Shown here in pieces: positions 14,301 through 29,300 of a DNA stretch of 64,000 nucleotides. The number at the start of each line of letters is the position of its first letter. Within the stretch, counting starts at the first letter, position 1. A model generated the notes under the pieces. The model saw nothing but the letters and a program-made list of their open reading frames with translations, did not search any database and was not told the origin of the DNA. The translations under genes and the position numbers were made by a program. This DNA is from Chionis minor (taxonomy: Eukaryota; Chordata; Aves; Charadriiformes; Chionididae): NCBI GenBank assembly GCA_013398295.1, contig VZSF01007680.1, forward strand, positions 1 through 64,000, written 5' to 3'.

Positions 14301-17300
14301 GATTTATTGGTAATGTGCAGATGTTGGAGCAAGCTATGCTTTTAGCAAGCACTCAAAAATGTTTATGAAGACAGCAGTTCTCAGTTTCCCTGATCACCAG
14401 TCATGACCTGAGATGATCATGACAGCAATAGAAGACTGTCCTGACAACGGACAAATTTCTCTTCAGCTGAAAAATGGTAGAGTACTTTGTTCAAGTTGTT
14501 CATCTTCTGGAATGGACTCTCAGGTGACCTTTCCTTGTTAGGACATGAGTTGAGGCTGGGTTTGACAGACATCCGGATGTCACAATATGCATCAGGACTG
14601 AGTGTAGGCAAAGTTGATTCTGAGTTACAAGAGCTCAAGCACTAAAATTCAAGATTTATAAATGTCTTAGGTGTGTCTAAGTGAATTCATGGTAAGTTAT
14701 AGTGCTTTCTGATGTTTGAGGAGGGTTAAACATCTCTACAGACAAGGCCAAAGTCAGTTTTCAGACAAATTTTCTGGTAGCAAAGGTGGAGTAGCTCTCA
14801 TTTCAAATGTTGCATACAAAATGAAGTCCAGAATTTTATCTATTGCTTCTCATGCATTTGTAAAGATTGTGGGGATTACATCCTTCTCCCACTGGAAAAT
14901 AAATCCACTAAAGTTCTTCATACTGTTTCCCATAAGACTGTTTGCAAATCAGCACAGTTTTCTCTCTGAAGATTTTAAATTCACTAAAATTAAGCAATAA
15001 AGAGTTAATAGAACTTGTGAATTAAAAATTCATTCTGAACTCTGTCATTGGAACATCCAGTAAGACTATAATTTTCAAGTGAAAGTATTAATTGCAGATT
15101 GGGGTAAGAGACCCAATCCAAAAGACCCAAGTCAAAGAAAGGATGGCAACAGGAACAAAAGTGTTAGATATCTTGCCTGTGGATTTCATTGTTATAATAA
15201 TATATCTTAAAGGAATACAAATTCTCTTTTGTTCTTAGATATATGTACAAAAAATATAGCAAAAAGGTGTTAAAGGGAGGGTGCCAGGAGGAGGGTGCCA
15301 GTCTTTTTTCAGTGGTGCCCAGTGATAGGACAAGAGGTAACGGGCACAAAATCTCTCCATTGTATCCAGGGTAATTAACACACTGGCTAAATAAATCAGC
15401 GTGGACATACTAACTGGGAATGTAATGACGACCTCACTGAAATAAATCCTTATTCTACAGGGCCACAAAGATGATTAGGGGACTGGAACATCTTTCTCAT
15501 GCGGAAAGGCCGAGGGACTTGGGTCTTTTTAGTCTGGAGAAGACTGAGAGGGGATCTTATGAATGCTTAGAAGTACTTAAAGGGAGGGTGCCAGGAGGAT
15601 AGGGCCAGTCTTTTTTCAGTGGTGCCCAGTGATAGGACAAGAGGTAACAGGCACAAACTCAAATATAGGAAGTTCCATTTAAGCATTATGAGGAACTTCT
15701 TTTCTTTGAGAGTGGCAGAGCACTGGCACAGGCTGCCCAGAGAGGTGGTGGAGTCTCCAACGCTGGAGACATTCAAAACCCACCTGGACGCCACCCTGTG
15801 CAACCCGCTGTAGGTGAACCTGCTCTTGCAGGGGGGTTGGACCTCTGGGGATCTCCAGAGGTCCCTTCCAACCCCTAACATTCTGTGACTCTGTGATTCT
15901 GTATCTTCACCATAGCAACAGCCATCTACTGAATGACCAGATGCTGAGTTGCTTTTCATTTTCATGTCTACAAGCAGTCAGCTTCCTCCTTTTTGATATT
16001 CTTCCTTTACCTAGTCTATCAGAAGGCACTCAGTTATATTTAGCAATGTACTCCATAGCAGTCACATTCAACCAAGTATGAAGCAAACAGCAAGGAAAAA
16101 TAATTAGGAGCATTTTAATTAGCAGTTTAATAATCCTAAAGTCCCTGATGGGCATTCTGTAGAGTAGTTTAGCAGTTTAGCCTGCATACCACTAGAGTAG
16201 ACTTCTCTGGAAGCACTTCTCATAATATATTGGTCCAGCTCCACAGTACCAGTAATTTTTGATATTACATAAATATTATGTCTCTATTATATTGTTCTTG
16301 CACAGCTAAGTGAAAAGCGGTGGTTTCAGAGATTAGGATTACCATGTTCTCTGACTGATTTTATGCTGCTCCCCATCTATACAGTGGAAAACATAGGCAC
16401 GGTTTGAACATCAGTGTTCAAATTACGCATCAACAGCTTTTGATTTTTTCATCTCTTTGAGCTTTTGCACTCTTTCAACCCTGTTTGTGGTATCATATTT
16501 AACATGCTATCTGAAATGCGGGTCACTGACTTTTCTTTCCAAATATGTGCTGCCCGTGGTGCATGGGTGGGCACATAAGGCATTTTTCTGCTCTCTGACA
16601 ATGTAACTGACATTTTTAAATTAAAGAACAGATAACAAATAGTCATGATGACTCAAAAATATTTTGTTCATATGTAGAAAAAGATAGATTGACCACCACA
16701 GGAATATTTGTGACTATCACATAAGAAAGAGCTAATAACAGTTGAAATACTGCTGGGAATCTGAAGATCTGCAGAGCTTTTCAGCAATCAGCCTTCCAAG
16801 TCACAGTGTTCATTTCTCCTTACCAAGGGACTACTTGGTGTAGCAAAAAATAATATGGTAGGTTTTTTCAAATGAAAGAGAAGATGTCATGTCTGCTGAA
16901 CAGATTTATAGTTATGCAGATCATGTTAATGATAAGGATTATCTGTTTTATGGTTTGGGATATAAATTGCTTTCTGCAGGGATGAGGAAGTCATTCACCT
17001 TATTTCCTGCACAAAATTGAATTTGTCTAGGCATGTTATGGAACTTATTATTGGATGGCTGAAAAAGGGAGCAAAAATTTGCCACCTTCTGAAACACTAG
17101 GCTACATAGTTAGCCTGATTAAGTATGACAAGCTCCAGTTAATGAAATTACAGTAACATTAAACAATGCTGCTCCACATGTAATATGTTACTGACACTTT
17201 CACCAATATTATTTGCAGCAGACAAATATGTTAAGAGAAAATATCTTTAGATCATGCAGACTTCCACCATCTGAATAATGCAAAGCCTCAGTAATACAGG

Positions 17301-20300
17301 CTGATCATGGCACACAAAGAAACTTGTTTGATCTCTGGTACCAATCCCACCAAGCTGGATTTTATGCCAGTATTTCTGTGAGTCTGTGTCATAACTATGT
17401 TTTATTGCCCTCATGACAACTCCGTTTCTTCCCTTCCTTTGCCAGTGCAAGTGCAAAAAGCAGGACACAAACCTTCTGATAATTACTATGAAGATTTTGG
17501 GATTTCCAGACAGAAAATGTCAGAGTATATTGCCTGTAAACTTGATGGGCACCCAAAACACGTAACAGGCTAAAACAAGTACCATAAAGAGTGTAAATGT
17601 TGTTTGTACAGGTTTGGTAAAGCAGGAAGTTACAAAATAATCATCTTCAGCAAAACATGGTTTCTAGCAATTGGAATCAGAGAGTGAAACATCTTACTGG
17701 AAAAGGAAAGAGGAAGCACTAGCATGAGGGGAGTTTTGAATGATTACATTTATTTTGGAAACAGAAGAGAAAGGAGAAAAGAAACCTTTTGAAACCTGGC
17801 ATTTGTGTGATAGAAATAACTTATCTGTACATACACAGACACAGATAGAAAACTCTTCTCAAAAATTCATTCCAAACCAATGACTGAATTTCAATACAAA
17901 AGGAAGGGGAAGTTGGAGGAATTCATATGCTGAATAAAGAACTACTTAGATATTATTTGTAATGTATTTCCACTGAGCTACAGAGGCACTACTCACCTGT
18001 CGAGCTGAGGTACGGAGCTTGCACCATCAGCAGGTCCTGAAGAGCCAAATAAAACATGCAGTTTCCATTTTAATTCCTGCTCTAGGTGCAGAGTATCACA
18101 GGATTATTCTCCAGACAGAAGAATCTTTAACATTAAATAAGAGCCTTTTAAAAGGAAAACAACTTTTGATTCTCTGAATGTAGCCAGATGGCTAGCGGGT
18201 GAAGCAATGGCAATAAAGCCAAAGATGCATATTTTGAAATAGATCAGCTGATGAACACATTTTCCCTGATTTCAAAAGGCAGGACCCTACATTCAACAGA
18301 CCTTTGCTTTCCTTCTAATGCCAGTGAGTTCACTATACCTGGACAGCATTTGGAAAAGAGTATGTTCTGTTGTTCTGATATAGATGGAGACTAAATGCAG
18401 GTATATTGATTGAATTACCCTGGTTTTACAGCAGTGTAATTGTTAGCAAAATCTGTCTTCTTGTTTCTAGATATTTTAGCATTCTACAAATATGACAGAT
18501 AAGACAGTCTACTATACTTCAGCTGCTATATTTTTTTTTTCATTAGTCTCAATGACCTCCTCTTAAAATTGGTCCACTGATTGATTTGTATTCCACAGGG
18601 TGCTCATTACAGCTACCGTTAGTGCACAGAATCCCATGAACATAATATATTACCCTTAAAAATGGTAATTTCAAGCTTTCATTAGAAGGCCTTTTTCACA
18701 AGTTGAAGTCAGTCAAGCAGTAAGCAATTCAGACAATTTACTGTAGTGTGACCGTATATATTTCACCATAAATTCCCACAAGAAAAGCCATGGGAGACAT
18801 CTACATTAGAATTTTCTTATGAAGCTTTCTTTTGGTTTTGTACTGTTTTGGAGATGGGATTGCAGAGATTCTCCTGTCTGAGCATTCCCCAAGAGCTTCC
18901 CACTGTCAGTCCGTTTGTGCTTGTGTTGATGCCTTTGCAAAACCTGAGTATCACCAGTATCACTTATAGCTAGTACTCCTGCTTACCAGAAGAAGTGCTT
19001 AATAAAGTCACCTCAGGCCAGGGCTGTGCTAATTGCCCTCGGAGACCCTAGAGGGTATGGTTCCAGGAGGCCTGCTTTGGTATTAGTTTTATTTTGCTCA
19101 CCATTACCTGCCCTCACTGCGCACAGATGCCTGGACTCCTGCAGCGTGTGTTGTACAGATACAGCATTCTCTTTATGTGCAGATAAAGAGGATTAGATGA
19201 GGCCACAGTTTCATTTCCTTATAGTGACCAGAAAACAGAGAAGAAACCTAGGCAATATACTAAAAGTTGCATTAACCGCTGCTGTAGGCTGTAACGACTA
19301 CAGACATTCCAGAGCTATGTTGATTAGTAATTAGCACAAAGCAGATGGGAAATCATGCTGTCTCCCCAGGAAGTTAATGCAAACTAGTTACAGTATTTAT
19401 ATGTTGTTGAGACTACCCTGCTAAAATGTGTTTTAAATAAATAGCAGAACTGGAATTATCTTGACATTTCAGTTAAAAATAGGTAAAACCAAATATTGAA
19501 TTGGAAATTAGCTTCAAGTTTATGCTGCAAAGAGATTGGGAGTTCTCTATATGCATAAATGATCGGCTTTGAGTCTAAATCCTGTTTAATTTTTACAATG
19601 TGTTTTTGAAGGCATCTGCTTTACATCTACTATTATTTGCCACGTCTTAAGGTGACCGAATCTGCTGTTCCTCACTACAGACCTTGAATGTGATTAATGA
19701 AAGATTCATTCTCAACTTGATTGGTACTCTGTTACCACATATATCACAGCATATTGTGTACTTTTCTTATTCAAAAGATTGGATGTTCAGAGAATTGCAA
19801 TTAATGCTAAAGGCTAAGGAATTTGGGTTTCTTTGGAAAGTTGTTTGGAGATAATCCCAGAAAGACAGAAAATGAACCTCTTTCTTTTTGTACCAATAGG
19901 GCTTCTCTCTACTATATCAATCCTACATATAGGTTTGACAGTAATGAGCATGCAGAAATATGCTCTCTCTTTAGGTGGGCCCAGACATTTTGAGGTTGAG
20001 TGGTTGACTAACACATTTGCCTTTTCTGGGAAAAGAATAATCAGCAAAGATGCTCTTATGTGGGCATAACTTTAATGAGTAGTTCTGATACTGACAATTA
20101 GCCTGTCAAGACTAAGAAATGTCCAAGAATGTGAGAAACTGGAAGGGGGAATTAAATAATAAATTATTTTTTTAAAACTTTGGAATATAAAGCTTTCTCA
20201 AATCTTATCCTCAACTGGAAAAAACAGTGATCAAACAGGAGGGCTGTGTTAGGTAAAACCTTTGCTGTTTTGATGTAATCAACTTTTTGTATGATGAGTT

Positions 20301-23300
20301 ATGGTTTAGGGACTATGAATCCTTAATACATAAATGCAAATGTCTTCTAGGACTTCAAAAGAAATATAAATCTCCTCTGATACAGGAATCAAAAAAGGCT
20401 TTAAAGTAATTTGTTCTAATAGACAGTGAACTTCTTAACTGATGTAATAATCATCTCCATCCTCAGACCAGAATAAACTAGAACACAATTTCATGAACTG
20501 CATGTTATTGTACACAATTATTTCTTTTTAACAGATTATTTCAAAGAGAATGATCAGAGTGATCCTGAACCCTCAGGGGACACCACCAGATACTATCAGT
20601 CTATTAAGAAGCACCTTGACGAGAAAAAAAGTGGGTCGTCATCTTTTGTGTCCTCCATTGAAGATGAGCAAAAGCCCCTGTTCTCTGGGATAGCTGATTA
20701 CCCATCTGTAACAGAGAAAACCACAGAGATGGACTTTGAAGAAATGGTTCATGCCACAGAAGAAGTTCTTATTGACAAAAGAAACAATTCTTGCAAAGGT
20801 AATACAGCTGTTGCTACTTTGTAAAGTTTGAGTAGACTTTTTTTAGTCTGATTATCAAAAATAATTTTCTGAATGATTCTACTGAGTCTTTACATATATT
20901 TACTTTTTTGTTTCCTAAAAGTTTAACTAGAAAAAATATTTTAGACCAAAAATTGTTATTTGTCAAGAGGATTTATGTATACAATGGCTGTGGGGCTGGA
21001 TTACAGAACTTCCAAAAGCCTATTCCAGGCTTTGTTACTAAATCATCTTGTAACTGAACTGCTTTAGGGAAGTCATTTAAACAAACTCTTTAAAATTCTT
21101 AACTGGTACAGGACTTCATTGAGTACCCAGGGATGAAAGAAGAATCTCTCAAAATGGTGTTTGATATGCCAGGGTTGAGTGACAGTGAAAAAACCTAGGT
21201 AATGAGAGCTAGATAAACCTAGTGACAGTTGCACAAAAAAAAAAAAAAAAAATGAAATCAGAGAATTCATTCTCTGTGTTGACAAGGTACAACAAAAATT
21301 AAGTAAAAACAAATCATAGTATCTTGAAAGAATGCTATCCCATTTTGCTGTACATGTTGGTTAAAAGGAGTGCCATTACATCACGCAGAGCAAATCCCAA
21401 CTTCTGTAAATTCCATAAGAACAAAGATTTGAGCTGTTGTACAAGACAAATGATCAGAAACTATTAAGCAATCTCAGTTACTTTTAAATAGAGTTAAATC
21501 ACATGATTAAAATTACATCTAATACACTAAAATATTCATTTTCTCAGTTATGTGAAGGAAAATTAATTAAAAGCCCTGGATTAATATACTATTTAAATAT
21601 TGCTGAAATTTTGTTTGCAATTGTTTCAGTCTGAAGGGAAGAATTAAATATTTACTGTTTAAAGCTGTTTTCCTCAACAGTTTGCTTCCACTGAGGCAAT
21701 TTAACCATCATTCAATAAACTTTAGGCTTATAGGCTATAATTTTAAACAAACCTAATGATAAATCAGGCCAAACAATGTATTTTTTACATCTCAAAGGTA
21801 TGAATATGTGAAGTCTGGTCTCCTCAGGTTAAGGCTGTATAAATCTGCACCACATAAACTTGTTGCATACATACTGCAATTTCAAAGCCTACCTTTCCCC
21901 TACCAATAGCCAGAAATGTGTCCTTGCAGCTATAGCAACGTTTTCCAAGGCAACCTATTACAGTTTTTATTTGAGCTAAATTTAGCATGTCTAAAGGTTA
22001 CATATTTTGATTAAGACCACATTCTTTTTTCCACTTTGTAATCTAGCACTTCTGGTAATGTGTGTGAAAGCTCATTACCTTTCTTGCAACTTTCATAAAA
22101 ACATCAAGGTCAATAAAATAAGATCAGCTTTGACTGATACATGTTTTAAACTAAATTCTTGCTCCTGCTATTAATTAGAGATTGATTATAACTCACCATA
22201 AAAGTAGTTATAAACATAACAAAATTTTGAAATAAACTCTGCTTGTATGTGTGTATGTTTATAATCCTCGTGTAGTATGGTACCTTATAAATCTTGATTA
22301 CAAATGCACTTGTATAAAGCTACTGCAATTCATTACCACTGTGACTGACACATATTTAATTACCTTTAGTTTTGTTTTAAGCTTTGGTCACTAGTGTTGA
22401 TGAATGGAAAGACTATTAATAATATATTGCGTAATGTGGGCAGAAACTGCATAAACTTCTCCCATAATCCTAAAATGCAACTTCTAACATTAAAACATAA
22501 TGCTCTTTTGAGAAGACCTCATAATTTTTTCATAGCTGGTAATCTATGTATTGCAGAAAAACGCTATTTTCGCTTAGTCATTATTTGGGCTATTAGACTG
22601 ATTCTTGAATTGTTCAAGTGAACCTAGTTATACATTGATTTATTTCCGTCTAGGAATCCTCAAGCCCTTTATAACCGTGATTGGTTATAAAGCTGTAACT
22701 GCTGTTGGGCTTTTCTGCGGTTACTCGTGTATGTGGAAGCACCTGAAAAAATGCTTAGAACAGTACAATACCATATCTGTGTATTAACTTCCTTGTAGTG
22801 TATGAGCTTATTTTATAATTCGAGTGCCAATTAATTTGCTTTGTCACAAATTAAATGTTTATTGTAATAGTCTACAAATACATACCAGCTTTGATTTCCC
22901 TGGAATAATCCACGGCGTTGAAAAATATGTGATTTTATTGAATGATTTATTGTGTAAAATAACCAACAGCTTGGTTTTTACAGGACATTAAAAAGCGGTG
23001 AAATGTATGACCTGTATATTTAGTTTCTAGTCCTGAAATTCACTGCTTAAAAGAAAGTCTACTGGATTTACAACACCCATAGTTTAAAATTTCACCCCTG
23101 AATTTGTCATAGTCTGTTCCCTTCACTTTGCTCAGAGCTTTCCAGCTTCCTTGGACACTGCAAATTGTGCCATGTGTGCCTGCTGAAACCAAATTACATG
23201 CTTCTGTGACACCATTTGCCTCTTTCCTTCTGTTGGCTTAAGTGGCTGAGAAAACTGAACAGGTTTCTGCGTAGCCAAGATGAAATCTCTTTCCTCTTCC

Positions 23301-26300
23301 TTCTGCCCAGTACATAAAACCAGTTATAGGTCATGTCACATGAAATTCAAACACTCTCTACAGCTCCAGGAAACCTACTACCACCTGCTAACCAAAGATC
23401 AGATAATGCAGGAAGCACCTTTCTCTGATAAAGAAAGATAAGAAAGTCTCCTCCTCCACTTGGAGTCATGTAGTGAGAGCTCCCCTTCCTGGCTGAATCT
23501 GCTTGAAATACTAATCTAAGAAGGTTTTTTTTTTTTTTTTTTGAATGTCTTTACTTAGAGCAACACAGCTAAAAGATGGGTTTGAAAAGGAATAGCTAAT
23601 AGCATTTGAACAAACCTTTTACATGTCACCCACACTGTGGTTTTTTTCTCTTTTCTTTGAAACACGGCTCTGGCTGCCATGGTTGCTTAGAAAAATTTCA
23701 CAAGTGTGAAATGAATGTAACCTGTGCTGAGTTATCAGCATTCAGTGCCAAGAGAAGTGTTAGGAGCAGCTCTGAGCAAACCATTCAGGGACTACTGGGG
23801 AGTGTGGGATTCAAATCCAACTGCTCATACAACAGAGGCTGATGCCTTATAAGCAGTCAAGGATTTTGTCCAGCTGTACATTGAAGCAGCAGCCTGAGCG
23901 CCGTAAGAACTTTTAAATACATTCTGTAACTTCACGTAGTTAAATAATTACAAGTAGAACCCTAATGGGGGTTGTTTTGAGCAGGTGTTAAAAGTTTTAA
24001 CAGCCTTTTTTATCACAGCAGTGGAGAATCTAAGTTGTACTGAGCAATTTTTGACTGGCTGACAACAGATTCAAAGTACCAAAGGCTTGGGGGGGCTGCA
24101 GATGTAGAAAAAAGCACTGTTCAACCTAAGTATGTCACCTGTAGGCTTTGCAAATCTCACAGCAAGATCTGCATTCTATATCTTCTAAGGATACGTGCAA
24201 CTAGTATATCCCATGATAAATTATTTGTAACCTTTCACCAGCTTGGTGAACAGGAGAAACAGCCTAGAGCCAAGAATATAAACTGTTTAATAAATTCACA
24301 AAGGTGTAAATTAAGCAAATTGAAAAAGGAAGGAGAAATAGCTCAAACCAGAAATCCAAGCAAAAGGAAGGAGTGCCCCTGAGTTTTGTTTGGGTGGTAA
24401 GGTCCAGGGTTTGATCACACGGATCCAAGAACTGGGAGGGACAAGACTTTGGCTTAGCAGGTAAAGGGTGAGACCTGAAGCAGTCATCATCATTTTTTTA
24501 CAAAGGGCTGGAGATAAAGAAATAAATATAAATCACTCATATAAAGAGCATTTTAAAATACTTTATATATTGTGTAAACAATATATAAGGATCAGAAGGG
24601 TAACTAAATTCAGCAAGATAGCTGAAACTCTGCAGTAACATCCTAATAATGTAACTGGGCTTTTTTTAGCTTGAAGTAAATTTATTTTCTATATCTTAAT
24701 CCAAAATTTTATGTGCAGTTCAAACAGAAAAAAAAAAAAGAAAAAAAGAATTATTATTTACCATGAAGCTTCATTTAATATTAAAGTGATCTCTGACTGA
24801 CCCAGCAATGCTGAATTTTTCATTCTTTTAGGAGTCGCAAATTATTAAACAAAATGAACTGGCACCTTTCACCCCACAGTATTGTAAGAGTCTCTGAGAC
24901 ACGCTTTCCACAACGATGGGTTGGGCTGGGGACTAGTGATGCTAAAAGCTACATCAAGGAAAATCAATTTCCTTTTTGAAAATAATAACCAGTATCCTTT
25001 TGCAAGCAGTATGAGCTGCATTAAATGGCCTCCATCTCAGAGAAAACATATTACACTTGTTGTTAAGACAAGCAGTGTTAAAATTATTGTCAAGAAAGGC
25101 AGCTAGCTGAGCTCTGCAACTTTCTCCAGAGGGGGCATACCGATGCACTGTAATGCATGCACCATGCTGTAAATGCAATGCAGCAAGTCCTCCTTTTACA
25201 CCGAAAAGCTAAACAGTAAATACACTTCAACAGCACATTCAAGAGCAAGAGAAGAGGTCTTAGCCAGGTCTCTCAAACACACAAACACATTCAAGTACTT
25301 CATTTAATGCACTTAGGTTAGACCAAATATTTCTGATTTCAATGAATAATGAATTGCTAAAAAAAAAAAAAAAAACCCAACCTTGAGAAAACTGGGGATT
25401 CATTGCTAGAATAATAGACAGAAAACTAAAGAAATAGGAGCCATTCAGTGGCAGAATTCTGATGATGCTGACTAGACAAAGCTACTTGTTTATCTACGGC
25501 TTCATCATGTTAGCTTGGATGTGACCACTTTTATCTTTCCTTACATAGTAGTAAGAAACAAAGGGAGTTGTTCAGGCACTGAGCCAATGTACCAATTTGA
25601 CTTTCAAAGTTTAGAGAAACACGAGTAAGCGGGATGCTTGAGGGGTGCCAACCCCTCTCTAACAGCATGTATAAACCTATACTTTTATATGTTTTGTTTT
25701 TCATCAGATATCACTGATAAAAGAAACTGGGAGCAGGAGAACACCCAGGAGTACCAGGACTCCCCAGTTCAGTCAGCATTACCCCATGTTACATGGGGAA
25801 TCTGTGAAACTGAAAGTGACTTTATATATGGGGAAGTGGAGAATCGATTAGATTTACTTCAAGAACAACTCAACAGGTAAACACAGAGATATGACCAGAA
25901 AAAACATATGCGTGGAAGAGTACATAATGCAACTGATATTAATGATGATACAGGAGGAATGAATTTGCGCAGGAAGTTTACAAAAGTCTGCCGATTTTCA
26001 GAAGCTCAAAAGTACAAAAATATGCCTGATGGGAATATCACTTTGTTGTCTATATGTATTCTGAGGAGCCTAAATATCACCTAAGTTCAGCCTTCATGCT
26101 GTCAGAGGCAAGTATGCAGATATGTTCTGCAAAGGAAAGGGAGAGCCAGTTCTTGGAAAAACCTATTCTGGGAATGCTGGGTACAAAATTTTTAATTTAT
26201 TGCCAGGATATTCATGTGACTTACCTCTACATGCCCACATTAGCTACTCTGAATTGCCTTGTAGAAGAGCCGTGCTACTCAACTGACTGTTTAGGAGACC

Positions 26301-29300
26301 AGCTTTTTAACCAAGAAGCTGTACTGAGGCACCTAAGCTTGTTAAATTTAAACCCCACCTCACACAGAATGCTTTTCCTATATATTTACATGTCCACAAA
26401 ACGGTAATTTTCAGTATCTTCAGGATCTGAAGTACTTTTTCTTTCCTGGACACACAGAGTAAACCAGCTGCCTTCCTTTAAAAAAGTATTGCAGACAAAT
26501 TTCCTTTTTGATGTGTTAACTTATTTTGCCACTGTCTCTTATGATAAATAAGACATGGGAGTATGAAAAGGCAAAATACTTATATCTTACACAGATACAA
26601 CAGGAAACAGATGCTTTCTTGTCAGAATCCATTATTACTTTTTCTTAATAAAATGTCTCTCGTCTCTTTTGTTCTCTGATACACTACTCTTTGCTGGCAG
26701 CTAAGCAGCATAGCTTATAGCATCTTAAAAATATGGTTATGGAATTTTTGATCCATCCTACACAATAATTTACTATGTAATTTCACTTAATTTCAGATTA
26801 GCCTATGCTTAGGTCTGTGGCTTTTTTATTATTTTCACTCTGCGATTCCATTACTTTCGATATTTTTCCATGACAAATACTATGACACGCACTCAGCCCT
26901 AATTATACTTTAGTAGCTCTTCATTCGCATTCTGTGCTGTATGTTTTAGCAATCAGTTTAAAGCCAGGTTAACTGCATGTTGCTTCTTTCATCTACCATA
27001 AGCCAATCAAACCATAGTATTTTTCATTTCTGAATACTATATAGTACATTAACAGGACATTTTTAACATGTAACCCTAAATTGCTTTAATTTCTAATTGC
27101 AGTAAAGTAATCTAAGTAACTGTAAATGCCACATAACTAAACAGCTGTATGTCCCCCATCAGCAGTGTGTAGTCTTTTGATTACATTTCTTTTCCTGAAA
27201 TCTTAAACTCTTGAAACTGAAGTTACATCTCAAATTTACCCATAGTTTTATCAAATTCTCATAGAAGTTCTCAGTATTTTCTTGAGTGAGCAAATATCGT
27301 TGTTGATGATAAGCTAAGATTTAAATTGTTACGGATTTTATTAAATCCTTTTATTCTTTAACTCTTCTCATGTTTTTAAAGCTTTTCATGCTTTCAGGAT
27401 TGTGGGCCTTGCTGGGTCTTCTCTGAATGCAACAGACAGTATTCTTTCCTGCTTATGGCAGATCTGACCTGCTGGACTAAAGAGCATGGTCACTTCTTCC
27501 TGAACTTTTCCATGCCAAGTTAGAGGCTTGGCATAACACTTAAGTTACTAAATGGATATAAAAGGCTGGAAAGCCACTGTTCGAGGAAGGTGTCCCTAGA
27601 GTGATCTCTGTTTCTTCTCTTTATGCAACTGGAATTTCACGGAAACTGTGGGCCAAGCATCTAAGGTTATCTGTTTGTTCATCCCTAGGCAGCATGATAC
27701 GGAGTTGCTTTAAATTTTGGAGAAAGGAGAGGGAGAAGTTATATATGCAATGATGATGAATAAAGATTACCAGAGGTACTCTTGGATTTCAAGTGACAGG
27801 AAACTCCCATCAAGTGCTAACAAAGTATGAAGGGAGCAATTTTAGAATTAGTTCCAAACCAAAGCCAATTGTTGATTCAAGTCCTCCAATGCTAAATCTC
27901 TTCTATTCACTGAGATGTTAAAGCCCAGGTTTAGCAGATGGAAACTCTCTGGATGGTGGCATCAGCATCATGCTTGTGTGAGATCAGCACATTTGCAAGT
28001 AGCAAGGGATCTGAACAAGAGGGCAAGTAGGGCATGATTGACTGTAACGTCTGGGTTTGGGCCTTTCTTTATGAGAGCTGGCACCGCAAAAACAGCTTCT
28101 CCCAATAAAGGAAGAAACAGTGTCCTAAATCTCCTTTGTGCGTACCTTTCTGATTAATTTCATAGATTCTTTTATAATAAATAACACAGGCAATGGAATA
28201 CTCCAACATGGTAAAAAATGTTACCAGTGAAGCACCTGGTGAAAGCAAAAATCTGTCAGCGCAGGATCAATTGTGCTGCTGTAGGGAGCCCAAGTAGTAA
28301 CATTCACAACATTAAAGGCAGTGACAAAGATTTGTTTATTCTGTCAGAAGACGAGTTGCAATGCAGAAGGCTGTATATCTGTATTACAGTCTGTCATAGA
28401 GTGTTCTGTAGCCTTCCAGCAGCTGGGAAGGCACAACGTGCATTACCTATTGCTGCATTTGTCACAGATCTTGGCAAGACCATTTGAAAATCTTTTCAGT
28501 GCTATGGAACTGTAAGTATGAACAACATAAGTAGTTCAAGTGTTTCAGAAGTCATATACAAATTTATGAAAAGGGGGAAAAAAGGAAAAAAAGTAACTAA
28601 ATTTGAACAACAGAAATATTGACATTAATTCTGAGGCCTGAATAAGTCTGAACTAATTTTCACAGTAAGGAGAGTTAGGCTGTTGGTTTTTTTTAATGAT
28701 CTTGAAATCATCTTTCATTTTCTAACTGTGGAAAAACACAAATGTGGTTTTCTGCTTATTCCAGTGCAGTGTATTAGCTTTGGGAAGGTCAAAATTAATT
28801 GTCAGATGTATCAGAAATAGTGTCCCAACCCCAGCCAATATAAATCAATTTAGTTACAATGAAGAGAGTACATTTATTACAGTTAATTTCAACCTAAGAC
28901 CCGGTTCCCCATGTTACTTTTTGTTGCAAACATAAGGGACAGTAATGAACTCATTCTTAATGTACCAAAAAGATCAGAGACACGCACGCAGATAAGTTCT
29001 GCAAAGGCAAGGGAGAGCCAGCAAGCTTTGGAAGGGCTCGGTACTCCCTCTTCTGTTCTTTCCTATTTAAGACATGGTCATGTCATAACAAGCAATAGTT
29101 TGCTTTATTAATAAGCTGCAGGTCCCTCTTGAATGCATCTGTAATCGGTATGTTAAAACACACCTATTCCTGACCATGAGTTAACTTTTCTTGTGTTACT
29201 TCCCTAGGCTTGAATCGCAAATGACTGCTGATATCCAAACGATCCTGCAGCTTCTGCAAAGGCAGTCAACGCTCATTCCGCCTGCCTATAGCATGGTGAC

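Larger units (their letters stand above)
5414..20534 (+). other. Large KCNH7 intron carrying most of the mobile elements
   Basis: This 15.1-kb intron separates the exons at 5314-5413 and 20535-20798. It contains a poly-G run, a solo LTR, three CR1 insertions, a poly-A run with an ambiguous base and an assembly gap, each listed separately. Outside these (5.4-8.4, 10.1-11.6, 13.3-15.2 and 15.9-20.5 kb) I see only AT-rich sequence without coding signal. Confidence 0.85.
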
